A DNA stretch of 64,000 nt from the NCBI GenBank assembly GCA_021228405.1, contig JAJQRF010000007.1, forward strand, positions 186,794 to 250,793, written 5' to 3'. The first letter of the stretch is position 1, and the number at the start of each line of letters is the position of its first letter. Under the pieces are notes generated by a model that searched no databases, was not told the DNA's origin, and saw nothing but the letters and a program-made list of their open reading frames with translations. Source of the stretch: Pyrinomonadaceae bacterium. GTDB taxonomy: Bacteria; Acidobacteriota; Blastocatellia; Pyrinomonadales; Pyrinomonadaceae. Below are positions 7,457 through 16,240 of the stretch, in pieces. The position numbers and the translations under genes were made by a program.

Positions 7457-8761
7457 TTACGCCGCCGCGAAACCTTTATCGAGTGCGGCGACGAGTTCGT
7501 CAACGTTGTCTTTGGTCGAATTGAGCATCATTCCCGTGCGGATAACGTTGCCGTAAAGTCCGCCTTTGCCGATCAGCACGCCGTGTTTTTTCGTTTCTTC
7601 AAAGACTTTCAGAACGGCAGTCGGGTTCGGCTGTTTGCTTTGGCGGTCAACGACAAGTTCGATTCCCTGCATCAATCCAAGCCCGCGCACATCGCCGATA
7701 ATTTCGTATTTTTCCTGCAATTCTTCGAGCCGTTCGCGCAGATAATCGCCGACGATCTTGCAGTTTGCGCGTAAATCTTCGTCTTCGATCAATTTGATGA
7801 CGGCAAGCGCGGCGGCGGTCGAAACGGGATTTCCGCCGAAGGTCGCAAAGGTCAAGCCGGGAAATTTGTCGGCGATTTCGGGCGTGGCGATCGTCCAGCC
7901 GATCGGAACGCCGTTCGCCATTCCCTTTGCAGACGTGATGATGTCGGGTTCAACGTCCCAGTGTTCGATACCGAACCATTTTTCGCCCGTTCTGCCCCAA
8001 CCCGTCTGCACTTCGTCCGCGATGCAAACGCCGCCGTAATTTCGCGCGATTTCGTAAGCGCGTTTGAAATAATCCTTCGGCGGCGTGATAAATCCGCCGA
8101 CTCCGAGGATAGGTTCAGCCATAAACGCGGCGATTTCGCCCATTGTCGTCGTGCGGATCAGTTCCTCGATGTCGTTCGCACAAGCAAGTCCGCAATTTTC
8201 GGGCGTGGCATTGAATGGACAACGGTAACAGTAAGGCGCGTGGGCATGAACCATTCCCGCGACCTGCGAAGGTAAGGGCTTCCAGGTCGAATGCCCGACC
8301 GCCGATAAAGCCGTCGCGCTTCTCCCCGAATAACTGTGGCGCAAAACGACGACTTCGTGCCTGCCCGTCGCCAGTTTCGCCGCAAAGATCGCCGTGTCGT
8401 CGGCTTCCGTTCCCGATGATGTAAAAAAGGATTTCTTGAGATTTCCGGGCGTAATTTCGGCAAGCTTCTCTGCCAGATCGCCCTGATTTTTCGTAACATA
8501 CAAGCCCGAAGCGTGTTGCAGACTGTTCGTTTGTTCGATGATCGCCTCGTTAATCTTCGGATTCGCGTGTCCGACGCTGACCGTCAGAACGCCGCCGAAA
8601 CAATCGAGATATTTATTGCCGTCCTCGTCCCAGACATACTCGCCCGCGCCTTTGACGAGCGCGACGGGTTCCTGATAATACGGCACGACTGCCGGAAAAA
8701 GAAATTCCTTATGTTTGCGGATGGCTTCGGAAAGCGTTAATTTTTGTTCTGTCGGATTCAT
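7457..8761 (-). CDS. Class III PLP-dependent aminotransferase (AGXT2-like)
   Basis: 434 residues of the omega-aminotransferase fold. GTEADDTA lies in the cofactor region, DEVQTGWGRTG holds the PLP-pyridine Asp, and ITSAKGMANGVPIG holds the Schiff-base Lys. The pattern, including the Cys-rich segment CYRCPF, resembles alanine-glyoxylate aminotransferase 2, which also accepts beta-alanine and 3-aminoisobutyrate, the end products of reductive pyrimidine breakdown. That would link it to hydA 3 kb away, but it is a separate transcription unit. 4-aminobutyrate or ornithine-type substrates remain possible. Length and motifs are complete. Confidence 0.88.
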   Translation of the reverse strand: MNPTEQKLTLSEAIRKHKEFLFPAVVPYYQEPVALVKGAGEYVWDEDGNKYLDCFGGVLTVSVGHANPKINEAIIEQTNSLQHASGLYVTKNQGDLAEKLAEITPGNLKKSFFTSSGTEADDTAIFAAKLATGRHEVVVLRHSYSGRSATALSAVGHSTWKPLPSQVAGMVHAHAPYCYRCPFNATPENCGLACANDIEELIRTTTMGEIAAFMAEPILGVGGFITPPKDYFKRAYEIARNYGGVCIADEVQTGWGRTGEKWFGIEHWDVEPDIITSAKGMANGVPIGWTIATPEIADKFPGLTFATFGGNPVSTAAALAVIKLIEDEDLRANCKIVGDYLRERLEELQEKYEIIGDVRGLGLMQGIELVVDRQSKQPNPTAVLKVFEETKKHGVLIGKGGLYGNVIRTGMMLNSTKDNVDELVAALDKGFAAA

Positions 8762-8844
8762 ATTTTGCCTCGAAAATATCTTAAAATAGTGCCGTAAATA
8801 TATTTGAAAAAGAGCCGAATTGCAATGGAATCAGACTCTTTAAA

Positions 8845-10197
8845 CTATTTCGCCTCGATGCCGAGATGTTTCATCTTGCGGTAAAGATGACTGCGGTCAA
8901 CGCCCATCGAATCGGCGGCTTTTGAAACGTTTCCTTCAAATTCGGCGAGTTTGTGCAAAATAAATTCGCGCTGATAAGCGTCGGTCGCATCTTTGAAGGA
9001 CGGAAAGCGGAAACTCGACGAAGGCAGTTCGTCTACAATATTGAATTTCGGCAGATCGTCGGCGGCAACCTTCTGCTTTTCGACCATAATCACGACTCGT
9101 TCGATCGTGTTTTTGAGTTCGCGCACGTTGCCGAGCCAGGCGTAGTTTTGCAGTGCATCGACGGCTTCCGTTGAAAATTCCTTCGGCTTTTTGCCGTATG
9201 CGAGCGAGAATTTTTTGTTGAAGTGCTCGGTCAAAAGCGGAACGTCTTCGAGCCGTTCACGAAGCGGCGGAATCTGAAACGGAATCACGTTCAATCGGTA
9301 AAACAGGTCGGCACGAAATTCGCCGTTTTCGATCAAACCGGAAAGCGGTTTGTTGGTCGCTGAGATCACGCGCACGTCGACTTTTATCGGCGTGTTGCTG
9401 CCGATCGGCTCAAATCTTTGTTCCTCCAAAACGCGTAACATTTTCGCCTGAACTCGCGGTGACATATCGCCGATTTCGTCAAGAAAAAGCGTTGCGCCGT
9501 CGGCAATTTCAAATTTTCCCTTTTTCGCGACGCTCGCGCCCGAAAACGCGCCTTTCGTATGTCCGAAAAGCTCGGATTCGACCAAATCTTCGGGAATCGC
9601 GGCGGAATTTATCTCGACGAACGGCAGATTTTTGCGGCGCGATTGGTTGTGAATCGCTCTTGCAACCAATTCCTTGCCCGTCCCCGATTCGCCCGAGATC
9701 AAAACGCGCCCGTCGGTCGGCGCAACGATGGAAATCTGTTTGCGGAGCGCGCGCATCGCAATCGAATTGCCGATCATCGCATATTCTTCGGCGAAATCCT
9801 TTTGAAGCTGTTCGTTGACGAGCACCAGTTCGCGCTGGCGAATCGCGTTTTTGACCGTCACGATAGTGCGTTCGAGCGAAAGCGGTTTTTCGATAAAATC
9901 GAACGCGCCGAGCTTGGTCGATTTGACGGCGGTTTCGATGTTTCCGTGTCCCGAGATCATCACGACCGCCGCATCGTTGCCGTCTTCGCGCAATTTCTGC
10001 AAAGTTTCCAGCCCGTCAATGCCTTCGCCGAGCCAAATATCGAGCAAAATGCAGGAAAAATGCTGTTTTTTAACGATTTCCAGACACGCTTCGCCGCTTA
10101 CGACGGCTTCGACCTCAAAACCTTCGTCCTCTAAAACTCCGCGCAGAGTTTCACGAATCCCGCGCTCATCGTCAACAATTAAAATGGAATTGGACAT
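8845..10197 (-). CDS. ntrX: Sigma-54-dependent response regulator (NtrX-like)
   Basis: 450 residues: receiver domain with Asp53 as phosphoacceptor and Lys104; AAA+ domain with Walker A GESGTGKE (169-176) and a sigma-54 contact loop reading GAFSGA (216-221) instead of the usual GAFTGA; and a Fis-type helix-turn-helix at the C-terminus (NVSKAADSMGVDRSHLYRKM). Its likely partner, an NtrY-type kinase, is at 22661-24838, 12 kb away, unlike the usual adjacent ntrYX pair. The PIN-toxin gene ends 3 nt upstream of its start, so the two probably share a transcript. It would activate sigma-54 promoters, for example for nitrogen or envelope responses. Confidence 0.88.
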   Translation of the reverse strand: MSNSILIVDDERGIRETLRGVLEDEGFEVEAVVSGEACLEIVKKQHFSCILLDIWLGEGIDGLETLQKLREDGNDAAVVMISGHGNIETAVKSTKLGAFDFIEKPLSLERTIVTVKNAIRQRELVLVNEQLQKDFAEEYAMIGNSIAMRALRKQISIVAPTDGRVLISGESGTGKELVARAIHNQSRRKNLPFVEINSAAIPEDLVESELFGHTKGAFSGASVAKKGKFEIADGATLFLDEIGDMSPRVQAKMLRVLEEQRFEPIGSNTPIKVDVRVISATNKPLSGLIENGEFRADLFYRLNVIPFQIPPLRERLEDVPLLTEHFNKKFSLAYGKKPKEFSTEAVDALQNYAWLGNVRELKNTIERVVIMVEKQKVAADDLPKFNIVDELPSSSFRFPSFKDATDAYQREFILHKLAEFEGNVSKAADSMGVDRSHLYRKMKHLGIEAK

Positions 10198-10200
10198 AAT

Positions 10201-10596
10201 TTATGGAACGACAGTTATCGTTCCGAATTGGCGAAAATGTTTGTCTAATGAAAATGTGTGCGTAAGACCGAATTTTTCGCGAATGTATTTACTCGAACAA
10301 TCAGTAAAACTCCAATCTTCGTCTGAAAATTGTTTGAAAATATTCCAAGTTTCAAAAATATCTTCTTCGGTCAGATGATAAACCTCAGCCAACAAACCTT
10401 GAAAAAATAAATTGCCGATCTCGACGGCTTTTCGATTTTCCCCTCTTGCCCGAAGCAAGGTCAGTGTTTCATCTACAATATAATTCGTCGTAATTAACGG
10501 CTCAATATTTTCTTCAAACCGGATTTTTGCCGTTTCGTGGTCTTCATCATCCGTTACGACACTTGCAAACCAGCCGCCCGAATCGACAAAGATCAT
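10201..10596 (-). CDS. PIN-domain toxin (VapC-like ribonuclease)
   Basis: 131 residues. Acidic active-site residues Asp5, Glu43, Asp99 and Asp118 are in the expected PIN positions (VDSGGW, DETLTLL, FTDC, FSLDKHF), so the Mg-dependent RNase appears intact. Its ATG overlaps the TGA of the upstream antitoxin reading frame, the usual toxin-antitoxin coupling. The antitoxin gene is interrupted by a frameshift at a 7-T run, so toxin translation or control may be altered. ntrX follows 3 nt downstream. Confidence 0.88.
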   Translation of the reverse strand: MIFVDSGGWFASVVTDDEDHETAKIRFEENIEPLITTNYIVDETLTLLRARGENRKAVEIGNLFFQGLLAEVYHLTEEDIFETWNIFKQFSDEDWSFTDCSSKYIREKFGLTHTFSLDKHFRQFGTITVVP

Positions 10597-10827
10597 TTTT
10601 CGTTTACCGTCCCGTATAAAATCCGTTCGTGGTCGCGGTTTGAAAACTTTTCGCCTTTACCTTCACTCGGCAAAGCGGCGATGTCCGCCAAAAGTTCCGC
10701 CGGCGTTTTTTTCTTTTTTATCTTTCACAACGACGATTACTTCGACCTTTGAACCTTCCGAAACTGCTAAGGGCTTTTCCAAAATTAAAGTTTCGTTTTC
10801 ATAAATTGCTGAAATTGTTTGGCTCAT
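10593..10827 (-). pseudogene. DUF104-type antitoxin, frameshifted
   Basis: From the ATG at 10825-10827 the protein reads MSQTISAIYENETLILEKPL and VEVIVVVKDKKEKN, then leaves the expected frame at the T7 run 10706-10712 (A7 on the coding strand) and stops at 10663 after 54 residues. Removing one A restores TPAELLADIAALPSEGKGEK and a frame that ends exactly at the VapC ATG, giving a normal antitoxin of about 77 residues. The N-terminal part is a small beta-rich DUF104-like domain. The shift could be a real mutation, transcriptional slippage on A7 or a homopolymer error. Confidence 0.8.
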
Positions 10828-11156
10828 TATTTTATATTCCCTGTTTTATAATCATAATAATTTTCAGTCTTACCTACGCATATAAATAAATTCATTTGGA
10901 TTTTTTATATCTACAATTTATTTTGCAAAAATATTTCACTTATAAAGATTACAAGTAATTTTACAATAAATTTCGCGTTGCGTGGAAAAATATTTTCTTC
11001 ATTTTTCCGTATATGAAAATCACTTTTTACAAAATCTGAACTTTTTTCTTATTTCCCTGTTACCTTGCCGCGTCAGCCGACAACTTAATAATTGTAGATT
11101 AAAAATCTTTACAATTTTTTCAGAGTGGAAAAACCACAAACACCAGGAGGACTTTA
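10828..11156. other. AT-rich intergenic region between divergent vapBC and the M36 protease gene
   Basis: It must hold promoters in both directions; I cannot place them with confidence. An imperfect hairpin at 11090-11116 (AATTGTAGATT paired with AATCTTTACAATT), followed by T residues to 11120, lies about 37 nt before the protease start and resembles a weak terminator or attenuator. No further reading frame was seen. Confidence 0.5.
11145..11153 (+). promoter_or_regulatory. Strong Shine-Dalgarno of the M36 protease gene, complementary to a nearby sRNA loop
   Basis: AGGAGGACT precedes the ATG at 11157 with AGGAGG ending 6 nt before it. It fixes the start and is the strongest ribosome-binding site noticed in the window. 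All nine bases can pair with the loop AGTCCTCCT at 16108-16116. Confidence 0.8.
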
Positions 11157-14100
11157 ATGAAAAAGAGAGAAGTCGCGAATGCTCGCTTGAGCTTCGCACT
11201 TGTATTTTTGTTTTTAGGATTGGCAACGGCTTTCGTTTTGTTGCCGAACCGCTTCCGTTCGCAGGCTGTCAGTAAAACGGCGCAAACGGATAAAAACACA
11301 CACGAAGAATCAGATTATTTTGATATTAGAAACGATAAAAAATCGGTCGAAATCTTAGACGGATTTCGCACACAGCAAGGAAGATCGGCAGTTCAGGTTG
11401 CCGACCAGCGCGACGAATTCGTGCGCGGCGAAAATTCGCTCAAAGCAAAAATCCCGACCTTGAAGGTCGAATACAACAAAGAACTCGGAAATCCCGAAAT
11501 CATCGCCCCCGATGTTCTTCAAGGTCGCGCATTGATGACCTCGCCTTCGAGTGCAAAACGCGCGGAAATTTTGAGAAACTTCATCAAAGAAAATAACAAT
11601 TTGGTCGGACTCTCAGTCGAACAGATCGACAATTTGAAAGTTACGGCTGATTACACGAATCCGAACGGCGAGCTTTCGTTTGCACGGCTCGAACAGTTTG
11701 TCGGCGACATTCCCGTTTTCCGCGCTGAAATCCGCGCCGGATTCAACAAACAAAACGCGATGTTCCGCGTCGTCAACAACCTCGCTTCCAACGCCGATTA
11801 CAATTCGGTTTCGGAAAATTTCGGCAATCCGCTCACGGCGGTCGAAAAAGCGGCGGGTTACATCGATTATCAATTAAAAGATTCCGACAGACAGTTCGAT
11901 TCGGCAAAATCGACCGGATTGAAAGCAGTTTTCGGACAAGGCGATTGGGCAACCACCGCCGAAAAAATGTATTTTCCGATCGAAGGCGGCGTTCTGCGTC
12001 CGTCGTGGCGCGTGCTGAACTGGCAGAAAGGCGATGCTTATTACGTCATTGTCGATGCCGAAACGGGCACGATGCTTTATCGTGAAAACATCACTCACAG
12101 CCAGACTCAATCGGCAACTTACAACGTTTACGCGGCAAACAACAATCTTCTCAAAGCATTAGGAAATCCTGCGCCGCTTGCCGCTCCCGGACTTCTCAAC
12201 CCGACACTCGGAACACAGGGAACGCTTCAACCGCGCACGAGCGTAACCTTCGTCGGTAACGAAGCGCCTTACAGCTTCAACAACCTCGGCTGGATCAATG
12301 ACGGTGCAAACGGCACGAACGGTCACACCGACGGAAACAACACGGCGGCAGGTGTTGACCGCGACACGACCAACGGAATTGACGCGCTCGTTTCCGGCAC
12401 GAACCGCGTTTTCAACTTCACCTACACCGTTCCCGCAGGTGCGAACAACACGGGCGGCGACGATCCTTTAACGCCGGCTTACCAAAACGGCGCATCGACG
12501 AACCTTTTCTACGTCACCAACCGTTATCACGACGAAACTTACCTCCTCGGCTTCACCGAACAGGCGCGCAACTTCCAAAACGACAACTTCGGTCGCGGCG
12601 GCGCGGCGGCTGACCGCATTTCGGCGGAAGCACAAGACAATACCGCAGGAACTTCGGCTTGTCCGACTGCCCCTTGCTTTAACAATGCAAACTTCTCGAC
12701 CCCGGCAGACGGCGGTCGCGGACGTATGCAGATGTATCTCTGGAATCAACCGACACCCGACCGTGACGGCGATTTCGACGCGGAGATCATCGTTCACGAA
12801 TTAACTCACGGACTTTTCGGACGCTTACACAACGGTGTCGGCGGAACGCAGGCAGGACAGATGAACGAAGGAAACTCCGATTTCTTCGCACACGTTATGC
12901 TGACACCTTACGAAGACCCGATCAATGCCGTTTCGGTCACGGGCGGTTACGCGACGCTCTTGCTTCGCGGCGCGGGTTTTACTTCAAACTACTATTACGG
13001 CATTCGCCGTTTCCCGAAAGCGGTTCTTTCATTTACGGGCGGTCCGAACAATCGTCCGCACAACCCGCTCACCTTCAAAGACATCGATCCGGCACAAATG
13101 AGCCTGACGGACGGCGCATTTTCACCTGCCTTTACGGGTTCGGCAACGGCAGTTCACGACGGCGGCGAAATCTGGAGCAGTATGCTTTGGGAAGTTCGCG
13201 CGAAATTGGTTCAAAGATTGGGTGCGGAAGCCGGAAACAGAAAAGTTCTCCAGCTCGTGATGGACGGAATGAAAGTTTCGCCGGCAAACCCGACGATGAT
13301 CCAGGAACGCAACGCGATTCTTTCGGCGGCATTGGCTAACGGAAACAGCAACGACATCGCTGACGTTTGGGCTGGTTTTGCAGTTCGCGGACTCGGTTTC
13401 AGCGCGACCAACCCGACCGGAAATACTGTGACGGAAGGCAACGATCTGCCGAACGCAGTGCTTGCCGCAAACGGATTTGCAGTTTCGGATGCCGCTCCGG
13501 GCGGTGACGGCGACGGATTTCCCGAACCGGGCGAAACCGTTCAATTAAGCGTTCCGGTCGTTAACAACACCGGAAACACCGTTTCAAATGTGGTCGTTTC
13601 GGTCACGAACGGCGGTTCGGCAAACTACGGAAGCATCGCCAACGGCGCGACCGTCACACAGCCGATCTCTTACACGATTCCGAGCGGCGCGGCTTGCGGT
13701 TCACTGCACACGGTCAGCATTTCGATCTCAAGCAACGTCGGTTCACAAGCGGCGCAGACACGTTCGTTCCGTCTTGGAAAACAAACTTTCAGCGGCACGA
13801 CGCAAAACTTTGACGGCGTAACCGCCCCGGCACTTCCCGTCGGCTGGTCGCAGGAAAGCAGCGGCGCAAACACGGGTTGGGTAACGAGCATTGTTTTGGC
13901 AGGCAGTCTGCCGAACGCGGCATTCTCGCCTTCGCCCGCATTGCCTGGACAAGCTGACCTGACCACTTCGGCAAACATTTCTTCGTCATCGGCACAACTT
14001 TCGTTCAAGAATTTCTACAATTCGGAAAGCACCTGGGACGGAATGGTTCTCGAAATTCAGATCGGCAACGGTGCGTATCAGGACATTCTGGCGGCGGGCG

Positions 14101-15197
14101 GCAGCTTCGTGAGCGGCGGTTATAACGCGGCAATCGATGCGCAAGCCGGAACTGCAATCGCAGGTCGTCAAGCCTGGACGGGCAGTTCGGTCACATTTGT
14201 CGATACGGTCGTTAATCTGCCGGCTTCGGCAAACGGTCAGGTCGTCAACTTCCGCTTCAGAGAAGCGTCGGATACGAACACGACCGCAACCGGAACTCCG
14301 GGACACCGCATTGACGATATTTCGTTGACGGGCGGAACGATGCTTTCAGGTTATGAATGCGTCGTCACACCGACAGCACCTATCAAATCACGCGCCGATT
14401 TCGACGGCGACGGTAAAACCGATATGTCGGTTTTCCGTCCTGCCGATGGAAATTGGTATATGCTTCGCTCGACAGCAGGTTTCGGTACGTCGAATTGGGG
14501 AATTAACACCGATAAACTTGTTCCGGGCGATTACGATGCCGACAACAAAGCGGATAGCGCAGTTTTCCGCAATGGTGTTTGGTATATTCTGAAATCCGGC
14601 GATAACAGTTTGCAGACCATTTCTTTTGGTCTGGGAACAGATGCCCCCGTCGCCGGAGATTATGACGGCGACAGCAAAAATGACGCGGCTGTTTTCCGCG
14701 CTTCCAACAATACCTGGTATATCCTGCGTTCGAGCGACAACGGTTTTGTGAGCGTTGCCTTCGGACAGAGCGGCGATGTGCCCGTCAGAGGCGATTTTGA
14801 CGGCGACGGTAAATCCGACATCACGGTTTTCCGTAACGGTCAATGGATCACCCGCAAATCTTCGGATTCAAGCGTTTCGATCACCTCGTTCGGATTGGCG
14901 ACCGACAAACTCGTTCCCGCCGATTATGACGGCGACGGCAAAGACGATATGGCGGTCTGGAGAGCGACGGACGGCGTTTGGTATATCCTGCGCAGTTCAA
15001 ACGGCTCGATCGACTTCGTTTCCTTCGGAACCAACGGCGACGTTCCCGTCCCGGGAGATTTCGACGGCGACGGTCGTGACGATCAGGCAGTTTACCGTAA
15101 CGGCACGTGGTATATGAACCGCTCCACCGCAGGCTTTGCGGCGGCGGCTTTCGGAAACGCAACCGATACGGCGATTCCTGCCACTTACATTCCTTAA
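11157..15197 (+). CDS. Secreted M36 (fungalysin-like) metalloprotease with FG-GAP/VCBS repeats
   Basis: 1346 residues. A hydrophobic N-terminal segment (about 12-30) serves as signal or anchor. A propeptide region to about residue 320 resembles the FTP/PepSY inhibitor type. The catalytic domain has HELTH at 547-551 and the third zinc ligand Glu571 in NEGNSDFF, as in fungalysins. After about residue 780 come a CARDB-like beta domain (PGETVQLSVPVVNNTGN) and a further beta-sandwich. From about 1078 to the end there are six FG-GAP-type repeats with calcium-binding DxDGDGxxD loops, probably a beta-propeller. Expected role: extracellular protein degradation. It has its own strong RBS and a terminator just downstream. 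Confidence 0.93.
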   Translation: MKKREVANARLSFALVFLFLGLATAFVLLPNRFRSQAVSKTAQTDKNTHEESDYFDIRNDKKSVEILDGFRTQQGRSAVQVADQRDEFVRGENSLKAKIPTLKVEYNKELGNPEIIAPDVLQGRALMTSPSSAKRAEILRNFIKENNNLVGLSVEQIDNLKVTADYTNPNGELSFARLEQFVGDIPVFRAEIRAGFNKQNAMFRVVNNLASNADYNSVSENFGNPLTAVEKAAGYIDYQLKDSDRQFDSAKSTGLKAVFGQGDWATTAEKMYFPIEGGVLRPSWRVLNWQKGDAYYVIVDAETGTMLYRENITHSQTQSATYNVYAANNNLLKALGNPAPLAAPGLLNPTLGTQGTLQPRTSVTFVGNEAPYSFNNLGWINDGANGTNGHTDGNNTAAGVDRDTTNGIDALVSGTNRVFNFTYTVPAGANNTGGDDPLTPAYQNGASTNLFYVTNRYHDETYLLGFTEQARNFQNDNFGRGGAAADRISAEAQDNTAGTSACPTAPCFNNANFSTPADGGRGRMQMYLWNQPTPDRDGDFDAEIIVHELTHGLFGRLHNGVGGTQAGQMNEGNSDFFAHVMLTPYEDPINAVSVTGGYATLLLRGAGFTSNYYYGIRRFPKAVLSFTGGPNNRPHNPLTFKDIDPAQMSLTDGAFSPAFTGSATAVHDGGEIWSSMLWEVRAKLVQRLGAEAGNRKVLQLVMDGMKVSPANPTMIQERNAILSAALANGNSNDIADVWAGFAVRGLGFSATNPTGNTVTEGNDLPNAVLAANGFAVSDAAPGGDGDGFPEPGETVQLSVPVVNNTGNTVSNVVVSVTNGGSANYGSIANGATVTQPISYTIPSGAACGSLHTVSISISSNVGSQAAQTRSFRLGKQTFSGTTQNFDGVTAPALPVGWSQESSGANTGWVTSIVLAGSLPNAAFSPSPALPGQADLTTSANISSSSAQLSFKNFYNSESTWDGMVLEIQIGNGAYQDILAAGGSFVSGGYNAAIDAQAGTAIAGRQAWTGSSVTFVDTVVNLPASANGQVVNFRFREASDTNTTATGTPGHRIDDISLTGGTMLSGYECVVTPTAPIKSRADFDGDGKTDMSVFRPADGNWYMLRSTAGFGTSNWGINTDKLVPGDYDADNKADSAVFRNGVWYILKSGDNSLQTISFGLGTDAPVAGDYDGDSKNDAAVFRASNNTWYILRSSDNGFVSVAFGQSGDVPVRGDFDGDGKSDITVFRNGQWITRKSSDSSVSITSFGLATDKLVPADYDGDGKDDMAVWRATDGVWYILRSSNGSIDFVSFGTNGDVPVPGDFDGDGRDDQAVYRNGTWYMNRSTAGFAAAAFGNATDTAIPATYIP

Positions 15198-15239
15198 CTG
15201 CAAACTCTGTGAAGGATGATTTTTATCCTTCAATTTTCT

Positions 15240-15278
15240 CGGAAGTTCTTAGTCCAAGAACTTCCGATTTTTTTTTTG
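15240..15278 (+). terminator. Intrinsic terminator of the M36 protease gene
   Basis: Stem CGGAAGTTCTT / AAGAACTTCCG (15240-15250 and 15256-15266) with a 5-nt loop, followed by A and a run of ten T. It starts 43 nt after the stop codon. Confidence 0.92.
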
Positions 15279-15475
15279 CGGTTCATTACAGTGTTCGGAG
15301 TTCAAGATTTATCTTATATTCCGCTTAAATAATTCAAACCGAAGTTTGAACTGTAAGCGTGTTCAGAGTTCAAACTTCAGTTTGAATTTCGCTAAATAAC
15401 TTCAAACGCGAAACGCACTTTGAACTATAAACAAATTACACATTTTCATATTTTCGGCACAATTCTTCGGAAAAT

Positions 15476-15790
15476 GGTCTTTATTTTTTGAAAAGAAGTC
15501 TTTGTTTTTACTGAAGAAGTCTTTATTTTTGCGAAAGATGTCTTTATTTTTTGAAAAGAAGTCTTTATTTACGCCGAAGAAGTCTTTATTTTTGCGAAAG
15601 ATGTCTTTACTTTGGAAAAAATAAAGACTTCTTTGCTGAAAGTAAAGACTATTTGATTAAATTAAAAGACATCTTTCGCAAAAATAAAGACTATTCGATT
15701 AAATTAAAAGATTAAATCGGAAAAAATAAAGGCTTCTTTTTTAAAAGTAAGCTTTAATTTCGCCGAAATAAGCTTTAATTCGACACAATT
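15476..15790. repeat. 21-bp degenerate tandem array with inverted continuation
   Basis: Seven consecutive 21-bp units at 15476-15622 share the core GTCTTTATTTTT followed by a variable half ending in GAAAGA or GAAGA. From about 15620 to 15790 the same words appear in the opposite sense (AATAAAGACTTCTTT, AAAGACATCTTTCGC), so the region could fold back on itself. Being a multiple of three, the units stay open in several frames (K-K-S-L-F-x-x on the plus strand) but no start codon with an RBS was found. The rest of the 15279-16040 gap is AT-rich, with short inverted words (TTCAAACTTCAGTTTGAA near 15370) and a REPIN-like element. Confidence 0.85.
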
Positions 15791-15904
15791 TGGCACCTAT
15801 TTTTCCGCAATTGTCTTTTACTTTTCAGAATTTATCTCAAAAGCTGTTTAATCGCAGTTATAAATGTCAATTCTTTCGACGTATTGAAAACGGATATTAA
15901 GTTT

Positions 15905-15968
15905 TGAGTTCCGCCTTCAGGCGGCTTTACCCAAGCGGAAAGCCTTCTGAAGAAGCAACTCCGGACAC
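15905..15968. repeat. REPIN-like palindromic repeat, copy 2
   Basis: Begins GAGTTCCGCCTTCAGGCGG and ends GAAGAAGCAACTCCGGAC. The outer GAGTT and AACTC pair with each other, and the inner hairpins match the copies at 5979-6040 and 28325-28384. Confidence 0.82.
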
Positions 15969-16043
15969 GGCTCAGAAATTTTAATTTCGTTCGACTGCGT
16001 AAAATTATTTTTTTTCAATAAACCGATAAATTTATTGTTACCT

Positions 16044-16072
16044 TTGACTTGCTGACGGCGACTTTATATTAG
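16044..16072 (+). promoter_or_regulatory. Sigma-70-type promoter for a short RNA / leader
   Basis: -35 TTGACT at 16044-16049, a 17-bp spacer, and -10 TATTAG at 16067-16072 (TATATT overlaps it with a shorter spacer). Predicted start near 16079. It would transcribe the structured segment that ends at the terminator 16129-16200. Confidence 0.55.
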
Positions 16073-16078
16073 AGTCTG

Positions 16079-16200
16079 AAATTTTACAGCCTCTGACGAT
16101 CAAAATGAGTCCTCCTCGACTCTGATTACAACGACAAAAGATCAATGAAAAAGGTGATGCCTTTTCCGGTGATCTTTTGTTGCTGTTTTTAGTTTTTTTT
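16079..16200 (+). ncRNA. Candidate small RNA or attenuator leader with an anti-Shine-Dalgarno loop
   Basis: About 120 nt lie between a promoter-like sequence and an intrinsic terminator, with no credible reading frame. A hairpin GAGTC-CTCCTC-GACTC (16107-16122) exposes CCTCCT, the same sequence as the 16S rRNA anti-Shine-Dalgarno. The stretch 16108-16116 is perfectly complementary to the M36 protease RBS (11145-11153). An Hfq-like gene is present at 39708-39995. Known sRNAs with C-rich loops block ribosome binding this way. The alternative is an attenuated leader of the sigma-factor gene, which starts 40 nt past the terminator. Confidence 0.45.
16129..16200 (+). terminator. Intrinsic terminator / attenuator upstream of the sigma-factor fusion gene
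   Basis: Long stem: CAACGACAAAAGATCA (16129-16144) pairs with TGATCTTTTGTTGCTG (16170-16185) with two mismatches. An inner stem GAAAAAGG/CCTTTTCC lies inside it. T runs follow at 16186-16190 and 16193-16200. Since no upstream gene within 900 bp reads into it, it either ends a short RNA or controls read-through into 16241. Confidence 0.75.
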
Positions 16201-16240
16201 AAGAATAGTTGTTAATCTTTTTGAGTAAGTAAATATACCA

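Noticed and set aside
10700-10715. Programmed -1 frameshift at A-AAA-AAC in the antitoxin
   Set aside because: The heptamer is in the right phase for a -1 shift, but the antitoxin continues in the +1 frame, so -1 slippage would not restore it.
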